A stretch of 6,318 nt of DNA. It comes from Bacteroidales bacterium. Its GTDB lineage: Bacteria > Bacteroidota > Bacteroidia > Bacteroidales > NBLH01. Made by a program: the position numbers and the translations under genes. How positions within the stretch are numbered: the stretch's first letter is position 1; each line of letters starts with the position of its first letter. The notes under the pieces are model-generated. The model searched no databases. It saw only the letters and a list, made by a program, of their open reading frames with translations, and was not told the origin of the DNA. Where the stretch lies: contig JAOZNO010000233.1 of assembly GCA_029933755.1 (NCBI GenBank), positions 1 to 6,318 of the forward strand, written 5' to 3'. This document shows, one piece after another, positions 1 to 4,900 of the stretch.

Positions 1-293
1 TAGCAGATTGGCAGATAATTAGTGAAGCACCTAATAAATTTATGAATTAATCAGGCTAAATAGTGTTCGTCAATAAAGTCAATGTTCTTTTATGTTTTTT
101 ATTTTTTACAATTTTAAAACAATATCAGTATCCAGTTCTCAGTAGGCAAACTTTGCAGAACGATTGCATACTGTAGACTGATTACTGCCAACTTGTACAG
201 ATAATAAGATAAGTTTCAAATACAAAAAATCATATAAGTCAAGACATTGTAGACACACTTTAAATGGAACTTAGTGCTTAATATAATAAACGT
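1..293. other. Non-coding stretch downstream of the ade terminator
   Basis: No open frame here looks like a gene: both strands are broken by frequent stops and the composition is very AT-rich, with T-rich runs around 85-110. The one clear structure is the heptamer-phased inverted repeat at 126-194, listed separately. The first bases (4-15) contain two CAGA words, and CAGATAAT at 12-19 recurs at 198-205, so the left edge may be the tail of a similar repeat. I saw no tRNA-like fold. I found no convincing promoter in either direction, judged against the Bacteroidota pattern TTTG / TAnnTTTG. The neighbour to the left lies outside the window. Confidence 0.6.
126..194. repeat. Heptamer-phased imperfect inverted repeat (CAGTnnn / ACTGnnn)
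   Basis: The left arm has CAGT at 126, 133 and 140 (heptamers CAGTATC, CAGTTCT, CAGTAGG) and a degenerate CAAACTT at 147, each exactly 7 nt apart. The right arm has the reverse complement ACTG at 170, 177 and 184 (ACTGTAG, ACTGATT, ACTGCCA) and a degenerate ACTTGTA at 191, again exactly 7 nt apart. The arms share one symmetry axis at base 160: starts of left words and ends of right words always sum to 320. Only the four-base heads pair well; the three-base tails mostly do not, so this is not a simple perfect hairpin. I do not recognise a named element. It could be a decayed intergenic repeat family, a multi-site protein-binding region or a folded RNA. Confidence 0.6.
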
Positions 294-337
294 AAAAAAG
301 CCATAAAGTCACGAATTACAACGCTACTTTATGGCTT
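294..337 (-). terminator. Rho-independent terminator after ade
   Basis: A perfect 12-bp stem (298-309, AAGCCATAAAGT, pairing with 326-337, ACTTTATGGCTT) encloses a 16-nt loop. Read on the minus strand, the second arm runs directly into six Ts (complement of 294-299). It begins 33 nt after the ade stop codon, the expected place for the end of the leftward transcript. The T-run is on one side only, so it acts leftward. The loop is rather large, but stem and T-tract are otherwise typical. Confidence 0.88.
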
Positions 338-370
338 CCAAATATATATGATTTATCAAATCAGTCTACA

Positions 371-2005
371 CTATTCAGACAGACTTGTTAACTCAAATCT
401 CTTCCCATCGAACAATCCCAAATCCCCAATTTTTAGCTGAGGGATAACCAACAGCGCCATAAAAGACAAAGTCATGTAAGGAGCATGAAGTGTACTCCCC
501 CACTCTTTCGCAATACTATTCATTTTTTTATACCTCTCAGCAACTACCTCTCCTGATTTATCACTCATTAAACCAGCAACAGGTAAAGCTAAAACATACT
601 CCTTTTCGCCACTCTTTGCAACCATACCACCTTTCTCCTTTATAACAAGATTAATGGCTTTATAAATATCCTCATCAGAAACGCCAACAGCAATAATATT
701 ATGACTATCATGTGCAACACTTCCTGCAATAGCCCCATGCTTTAAACCAAAATTTTTAATTAATCCCACTACAGGTTTAGCTTTCCTATAACGATTTACA
801 ACAACAATTTTAAGTATATCTATATCAGTCCTACTTTCAATTACAGAACCTTTGTCAAAAACACTAATCTCTTCCATTGGTGTATACAGATCACCATCTT
901 GTGCAAGCATTACTTTTTGCCTTACTCCTGTTGATATCAAAGAAATATCAACCTTATCAATAAAGGAAATATTAAAGTTATTAATATTCTTAAATGAGTG
1001 TACATTAAATAACACTTTACCATCGGAGAAAACTTTCTCTCCATTAATATAAGTATCTAAAACATCAAAATTAGTTAAGTCTTTTACTACAATAAAATCA
1101 GCAGGATCACCTTGCTGTAACATACCAACATTTAAAACATAATGTTTAATAGGATTATAACTAACAGCACGTAAAACATTAAACAAATCAGCACCATTAG
1201 CAATAGCCCGTTTAACAACATCATTGATATGTTTTTCCACCAAATCATCAGGGTGACAATCATCTGTACACAACATAACATCATCAGGATACATATCTAT
1301 TACTGGCCAAAGTGCATCAAAGTTCTTAGCAGCACTTCCCTCTCTTATCTGAAGCTTTATGCCGAGTTTAATTTTCTCAACAGCCTCTTTAATGCTGGTA
1401 CTTTCATGATCCGTACTAATACCAGCATCAGCATACTTTTTCAATTCCTTTCCTTTTAATCCGGGAGCATGTCCATCAACAGGCTTTTTATGTTTTTTTG
1501 CAGCTGCCAGTTTTAGCCAGACCTCTCTATCTCCATTCACAACTCCAGGGAAATTCATCATCTCTGACATATATTTCAGCTCACCCCTATCTAACAATCT
1601 ATCTACTTCTCCACTGGAAATAACACTACCAGAGGTCTCAAAACTTGTAGCAGGAACACAAGAGGGAACACCAAAATTAAATTTAACAGGGACAGTTGCA
1701 GCATTATCAACCATAAAATCTATTCCCTCTACTCCCAAAACATTTGCAATTTCATGCGGATCTGAAACAGTAGCCACAGTACCATGTTGTACAGCCAAAC
1801 GAGCAAACTCCTGAGGAACCAACATTGAACTTTCTATATGCACATGAGCATCAACAAAACCAGGCATCAAATATACATCAGGCACCTTTTCACAAGGCAA
1901 AATTCTCACCACGCTCTCCCCCTCTACAAAGATTTCAGCACCAAATACACGCTTTTCAACAACATCAACTAACATCCCCTTTAATGAATATGTTCTATTT
2001 CCCAT
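371..2005 (-). CDS. ade: Adenine deaminase
   Basis: This 544-residue amidohydrolase is expected to convert adenine to hypoxanthine and ammonia (EC 3.5.4.2) in cytosolic purine salvage. The metal-site pattern of the family is complete: DAHVHIESS (H54, H56), the conserved Glu in YMSEMMNFPG (E148), DGHAPG (H179), STDHES (H200) and CTDDCHPDD (D248/D249). The C-terminal domain has GSVAHDSHNI (429-437) and the family signature PYMTLSFMAL (509-518). Length matches the family. The first ATG is chosen because about ten residues precede the conserved VDVV strand, as in homologues, and an in-frame TAG lies two codons upstream. AGGAAG overlaps that stop but is only 2 nt from the ATG, so it is a doubtful ribosome-binding site. 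The gene follows mnmG after 142 nt and ends in a clear terminator. Function is inferred from family motifs; confidence is high. Confidence 0.96.
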   Translation of the reverse strand: MGNRTYSLKGMLVDVVEKRVFGAEIFVEGESVVRILPCEKVPDVYLMPGFVDAHVHIESSMLVPQEFARLAVQHGTVATVSDPHEIANVLGVEGIDFMVDNAATVPVKFNFGVPSCVPATSFETSGSVISSGEVDRLLDRGELKYMSEMMNFPGVVNGDREVWLKLAAAKKHKKPVDGHAPGLKGKELKKYADAGISTDHESTSIKEAVEKIKLGIKLQIREGSAAKNFDALWPVIDMYPDDVMLCTDDCHPDDLVEKHINDVVKRAIANGADLFNVLRAVSYNPIKHYVLNVGMLQQGDPADFIVVKDLTNFDVLDTYINGEKVFSDGKVLFNVHSFKNINNFNISFIDKVDISLISTGVRQKVMLAQDGDLYTPMEEISVFDKGSVIESRTDIDILKIVVVNRYRKAKPVVGLIKNFGLKHGAIAGSVAHDSHNIIAVGVSDEDIYKAINLVIKEKGGMVAKSGEKEYVLALPVAGLMSDKSGEVVAERYKKMNSIAKEWGSTLHAPYMTLSFMALLVIPQLKIGDLGLFDGKRFELTSLSE

Positions 2006-2011
2006 AACTTC

Positions 2012-2122
2012 CTATTCTTTTAATATTAAAAAAATGTTCCACGTGGAACATTTTTGTCTAAAAATATTTTTCACCTCACTCAAAGCTCTCTCCTGAAATG
2101 AAACTTTCTTTTCCTGTTTCAT
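2012..2122 (-). CDS. Possible 36-codon leader ORF in frame with ade
   Basis: On the minus strand an ATG at 2122, 25 nt after the mnmG stop, opens a 36-codon frame beginning MKQEKKVSFQERALSEV and ending ILKE, stopped by TAG at 2012-2014. The stop lies 6 nt before the ade ATG and in the same frame, so ade could be translated by coupling, or rarely as a readthrough fusion. The first half is charged and could form a helix. Residues 25-29 (CSTWN) are simply the parS palindrome read as codons, and the end is AT-rich. There is no ribosome-binding site. I do not recognise the peptide. It may be a chance frame in a regulatory spacer, and I consider that more likely. Confidence 0.2.
   Translation of the reverse strand: MKQEKKVSFQERALSEVKNIFRQKCSTWNIFLILKE
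2028..2050 (-). terminator. Possible hairpin and T-run overlapping the ade-proximal parS
   Basis: On the minus strand the palindrome TGTTCCACGTGGAACA could fold as a hairpin (about 6 bp around a CACG-type tetraloop). It is followed at once by seven Ts (complement of 2028-2034), ending 22 nt before the ade ATG. This resembles an intrinsic terminator or attenuator between mnmG and ade. The A-run on the other side (minus strand, complement of 2051-2055) makes the palindrome 26 bp long. The parS reading explains the sequence better, since the second copy has no T-run, so termination is a secondary possibility. Confidence 0.3.
2035..2050. other. parS: parS-like ParB-binding site, ade-proximal copy
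   Basis: This is a perfect 16-bp palindrome, TGTTCCACGTGGAACA, matching the chromosomal parS consensus (TGTTnCACGTGnAACA form) bound by ParB/Spo0J, which loads the segregation complex and SMC near the origin. Flanking A5/T5 runs extend the symmetry to 26 bp (2030-2055). It lies 29 nt upstream of the ade ATG. No parA or parB is in the window. mnmG (gidA) is a frequent neighbour of par loci in other bacteria, which supports the assignment. Alternatives are a CACGTG-type transcription-factor site or a terminator hairpin. Confidence 0.82.
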
Positions 2123-2127
2123 CAAAT

Positions 2128-2143
2128 TGTTCCACGTGGAACA
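2128..2143. other. parS: parS-like ParB-binding site, mnmG-proximal copy
   Basis: This is a second perfect copy of TGTTCCACGTGGAACA, starting 4 nt beyond the mnmG stop codon. It is centred 93 bp from the other copy, close to nine helical turns, so both lie on nearly the same face of the DNA. The flanks here are not symmetric and there is no adjacent T-run, so the 16-bp core is the conserved unit. Two identical 16-bp sites within one 142-bp gap are very unlikely by chance and favour protein binding over a terminator. Confidence 0.82.
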
Positions 2144-2147
2144 CTAT

Positions 2148-4025
2148 TTACCTACCTAAAAACACCAGTAATACATTTATGTCAGAAGGTGACACTCCAG
2201 GTATTCTTGATGCCTGACCAATGGTTTCGGGTTTTATTCTCGCAAGCTTCTGTCTTGACTCAGTACTTAATGATCCTAGCCTACTAAAATTAAAGTCGTT
2301 GTGGATTTTTATCCCCTCTAATCTCTTTATTTTGTCAGCAATTAATCGTTCTCTCTCTATATAACCATTGTATTTAATAAAAATCTCAGCACTACTTATT
2401 ATCTCGTTCTTATTTATTATTACACTACTGCTGCTAAAAAAAGAATCTATCTTATTACAATGCTTAGCAAGTTCTAAAAGTTTTATCTGAGGTCTTAATA
2501 CTATTCTTTCTAACCTAGTAGTTTCCTTTATTCTTGAAGTATTTACAGAATCTAAATATGGATTAATCTCATCTGGCTTGATCTTAGTATTCTTACAATA
2601 CTCAATAAAACCTTTTAAGGTAGATTCCTTTTTCATATACTCATTATAGCGTTTTTCACTAACCAGACCAAGTAAATATCCCTTCTTTAACAACCTTTCA
2701 TCAGCATTATCTTGCCTTAACAAAATTCTATATTCTGCTCTGGAAGTGAACATTCTATATGGTTCATCTACACCTTTTGTAACCAAATCATCAATTAAAA
2801 CACCAATATATGCCTCATCTCTTTTTAAAACAAATTCATTTAATTTGTTATTTTTGCAATGAGCATTTATTCCTGCCATCATACCCTGTGCAGCTGCCTC
2901 CTCATATCCTGTAGTACCATTAATTTGTCCTCCAAAATACAAATTTGAAACAAGCTTTGTTTCCATGGTATGCCTTAATTGTGTTGGATCAAAATAGTCA
3001 TATTCAATAGCATATGCAGGCTTGTACATGTTTGCCTTTTCAAGACCCGGTATTTTTCTTAAAGCCTTTATTTGCACATCCAAAGGTAAAGATGATGAAA
3101 AACCGTTTAAATAAAACTCATTAGTTTCAGCTCCTTCCGGCTCCAAAAAAAGTTGATGCCTATTTTTATCCTTAAATGTAACAATTTTATCTTCTATACT
3201 AGGACAATACCTGGGGCCAACTCCATCTATAGTTCCATCAAATAAAGGTGAGAATTTAAATCCGGCTCTAAGCTCATCATGAACTTCATTATTAGTATAA
3301 GTAATATAGCAGCTACGTTGCTTTAATTTATTTTCCTGTTTAGTAAAAGAAAAACACTCATTAGTATCATCACCTTTCTGTTCCTCAATTTTAGTAAAAT
3401 CTATAGTTCTTCCATCAATTCGAGGAGGAGTACCCGTTTTCATTCTACCAGTTACAAATCCAATTTCATCAAGTTGTTCGGTTATTCCACCTGAAGAAGG
3501 TTCAGCCATTCTACCACCATCAACCTGCGTTTTTCCAACATGAATAATTCCATTTAAAAATGTTCCGTTGGTTAGTATAACACTTTTTGATTCGAATGTA
3601 ACACCAAGCTTTGTTCGTAAACCTGTCACGACCCCATCTTTAATTAAAAGTTCTACGACAAGATCTTGCCAAAGATTTAGATTATTGACATTTTCCAAAA
3701 TATTTCTCCATTCCTCAGAAAACTTCATTCTATCAGATTGAGCCCGAGGACTCCACATAGCAGGCCCTTTTGACTTATTGAGCATTCTAAACTGTATACT
3801 GGTTCTATCAGTAACCATACCCATATAACCACCTAAAGCATCAATCTCTCGAACAATTTGACCTTTTGCTATTCCACCAACCGCAGGATTACAAGACATT
3901 TGTGCAAACTTAGACATGTCCATAGTAATAAGCAAAGTTTTAGAACCTAAGTTTGCAGCAGCAGAAGCAGCCTCACAACCTGCATGTCCACCTCCTACTA
4001 CTATAACATCGTAACTATATTCCAT
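2148..4025 (-). CDS. mnmG: tRNA uridine-5-carboxymethylaminomethyl synthesis enzyme MnmG (GidA)
   Basis: This FAD-dependent enzyme acts with MnmE to add the carboxymethylaminomethyl (or aminomethyl) group to C5 of wobble U34 in certain tRNAs, in the cytosol. All family landmarks are present: the N-terminal FAD-binding GGGHAG (11-16), SCNPAVGGIAKG with conserved C45, GPRYCPSIEDK with conserved C274, NGFSSSLP (307-314), the second nucleotide-binding region GQINGTTGYEEAAAQG (366-381), EPYRMFTSRAEYR (421-433), and the C-terminal helical domain ending in ASRIPGVSPSDI (605-616). The 625 residues are full length. The start is placed 5 residues before the DVIVVGGG strand, as usual. It begins 24 nt after the ybeY stop. 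MnmE is not in the window. Two parS-like palindromes lie immediately downstream, fitting the common origin-proximal position of mnmG. Confidence is very high. Confidence 0.98.
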   Translation of the reverse strand: MEYSYDVIVVGGGHAGCEAASAAANLGSKTLLITMDMSKFAQMSCNPAVGGIAKGQIVREIDALGGYMGMVTDRTSIQFRMLNKSKGPAMWSPRAQSDRMKFSEEWRNILENVNNLNLWQDLVVELLIKDGVVTGLRTKLGVTFESKSVILTNGTFLNGIIHVGKTQVDGGRMAEPSSGGITEQLDEIGFVTGRMKTGTPPRIDGRTIDFTKIEEQKGDDTNECFSFTKQENKLKQRSCYITYTNNEVHDELRAGFKFSPLFDGTIDGVGPRYCPSIEDKIVTFKDKNRHQLFLEPEGAETNEFYLNGFSSSLPLDVQIKALRKIPGLEKANMYKPAYAIEYDYFDPTQLRHTMETKLVSNLYFGGQINGTTGYEEAAAQGMMAGINAHCKNNKLNEFVLKRDEAYIGVLIDDLVTKGVDEPYRMFTSRAEYRILLRQDNADERLLKKGYLLGLVSEKRYNEYMKKESTLKGFIEYCKNTKIKPDEINPYLDSVNTSRIKETTRLERIVLRPQIKLLELAKHCNKIDSFFSSSSVIINKNEIISSAEIFIKYNGYIERERLIADKIKRLEGIKIHNDFNFSRLGSLSTESRQKLARIKPETIGQASRIPGVSPSDINVLLVFLGR

Positions 4026-4049
4026 ATATTTTTTTGTGTAATCTTGTAA

Positions 4050-4472
4050 TTAAATATTTTTATAAAAATTCAAACACTCGTTTTCCGCCTCTCTCATAAC
4101 TGCTTTTTCTTCTTCATCAGAATCATTCAAACCTAACAAATGTAAAACACCATGAATCATAACACGATGTAATTCATTAAAAAAACTAACCTTAAATTTT
4201 TCAGCATTCTCCACTACCCTATCAACACTAATATAAATATCACCAGAAATCAAATTATTTTCACAACTATCAAAAGTAATTATATCCGTAAAATAATTAT
4301 GCTTTAAGTATTGCTTATTTATTTGAAGAAGATAAGAATCAGAACAAAAAATAAAATTTAAATCTCCCGTTTTTTTTGAATATTTTTTTATACAGGAATC
4401 TATCCATTGAATATCCATATCCTTCGATAAAGATATTTCGTCTAAATCTTCAAAAAAAAAGTTAATATCCAT
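4050..4472 (-). CDS. ybeY: rRNA maturation endoribonuclease YbeY
   Basis: This 140-residue metalloprotein of the UPF0054/YbeY family takes part in 16S rRNA 3'-end maturation and ribosome quality control. The core is recognisable: INKQYLKHNYFTDIITFD (51-68) corresponds to the LNxxYR...TNVLSF segment, followed by SGDIYIS (76-82) and the metal motif HGVLHLLG (H107, H111). The third ligand, His in the usual HGxLHLxGYDH, aligns with D117 (GLND). The Arg of the YR segment is Leu here (L56). As I recall, both substitutions are usual in Bacteroidota (LGYKDK-type motifs), so this is probably an active lineage variant. It starts 1 nt after the stop of the preceding gene (TAG-T-ATG), indicating translational coupling. 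Nine consecutive Ts encode the FFFE stretch near the N-terminus. Confidence is high for family, moderate for exact activity. Confidence 0.94.
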   Translation of the reverse strand: MDINFFFEDLDEISLSKDMDIQWIDSCIKKYSKKTGDLNFIFCSDSYLLQINKQYLKHNYFTDIITFDSCENNLISGDIYISVDRVVENAEKFKVSFFNELHRVMIHGVLHLLGLNDSDEEEKAVMREAENECLNFYKNI

Positions 4473-4473
4473 A

Positions 4474-4872
4474 CTATTTCAAGTTAAAAGATATAATAAT
4501 TTTAGAACCTTTTTCCTCAAATTTAATCTCATCAGCAAGATGTGTAATTAAAAAAATACCTCTTCCTTTAATATTTTCCACATTTTCAGGTAGAGTCGGA
4601 TCCGGCACAGCATTCAAATTAAAACCTTTACCTTCATCCGTAATAGTAAATTTCAATACACCTTCATCAATATTGTACTCTAATAGAACTATTTTTGTAA
4701 CATCAAATCTATTTCCGTGTTGGATTGAATTACTAACAGCCTCAACTAAACAAACAGAAATGTTTCCATACAAATCATCTCTTATATACAATTGCTCCGC
4801 TATAGAATCAATTAAATTCTCAACCCTATAAAGATTTGACATGTCTGAAGGTATTTTTATAGAACCGCGCAT
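4474..4872 (-). CDS. RsbW/SpoIIAB-like ATP-binding protein (HATPase_c_2)
   Basis: This 132-residue protein is a stand-alone GHKL ATPase domain of the anti-sigma-factor serine kinase type. The ATP-site boxes are in order: N box EAVSNSIQHGN (E44, N48, H52), G1 box DEGKGF (79-84) and G2 box GRGIFLI (103-109), then a final strand KIIISFNL. There is no membrane segment or histidine-phosphorylation domain. Family members phosphorylate STAS-domain anti-sigma antagonists and bind sigma factors. No STAS protein, PP2C phosphatase or sigma factor is encoded in this window, so partner and role are unknown here. Its place between the coiled-coil gene (28 nt) and ybeY (1 nt) suggests co-transcription with ribosome and tRNA maturation genes. 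The ATG chosen gives the usual short beta strand (SIKIPSD) before helix 1. No Shine-Dalgarno sequence is evident, as is common in Bacteroidota. Confidence 0.88.
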   Translation of the reverse strand: MRGSIKIPSDMSNLYRVENLIDSIAEQLYIRDDLYGNISVCLVEAVSNSIQHGNRFDVTKIVLLEYNIDEGVLKFTITDEGKGFNLNAVPDPTLPENVENIKGRGIFLITHLADEIKFEEKGSKIIISFNLK

Positions 4873-4900
4873 ACTTATAAGTTTTAGGTAAATATTTATT

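Noticed and set aside
126..194. CRISPR-like or tRNA-like reading of the regularly spaced words
   Set aside because: The period is 7 nt with 4-nt words, far too short for CRISPR repeats and spacers, and there is no cloverleaf or T-arm sequence.
282..287. TATAAT on the plus strand as a -10 box
   Set aside because: There is no matching -35, Bacteroidota do not normally use this consensus, and it would drive antisense transcription straight into the ade terminator.
349..363. TGATTT / AAATCA hairpin just after the ade stop
   Set aside because: The stem is 6 bp and AT-only apart from one pair, with a 3-nt loop and no T-run; the strong terminator is the 12-bp stem at 298-337.
852..1459. Plus-strand open frames at 852-1052 and 1229-1459
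   Set aside because: They lie wholly antisense to the conserved ade coding sequence, match no recognisable family and have no start signals; they are shadows of the real gene.
1825..2007. Plus-strand 60-codon open frame over the ade N-terminus
   Set aside because: It is antisense to the strongly conserved DAHVHIESS region of ade. Its His/Gln-rich composition is what the reverse of that sequence gives.
2098..2122. Hairpin ATGAAAC (2098-2104) / GTTTCAT (2116-2122) between the two parS copies, also resembling outward-facing parS half-sites
   Set aside because: It has only 7 AT-rich pairs, an 11-nt loop and no following T-run. The half-site orientation is the reverse of a parS site, so it is probably chance.
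2056..2127. Promoter for ade (GCTTTGAG around 2080-2087 with TATTTTTA around 2059-2066 on the minus strand)
   Set aside because: The TAnnTTTG-like element is imperfect and the spacing is about 14 nt instead of the roughly 19-21 expected for Bacteroidota promoters.
2289..2298. TGTGGATTT as a DnaA box, given the parS sites nearby
   Set aside because: It differs from TTATCCACA (reverse complement) at two positions, is single and lies inside mnmG coding sequence; there is no cluster to indicate an origin in this window.
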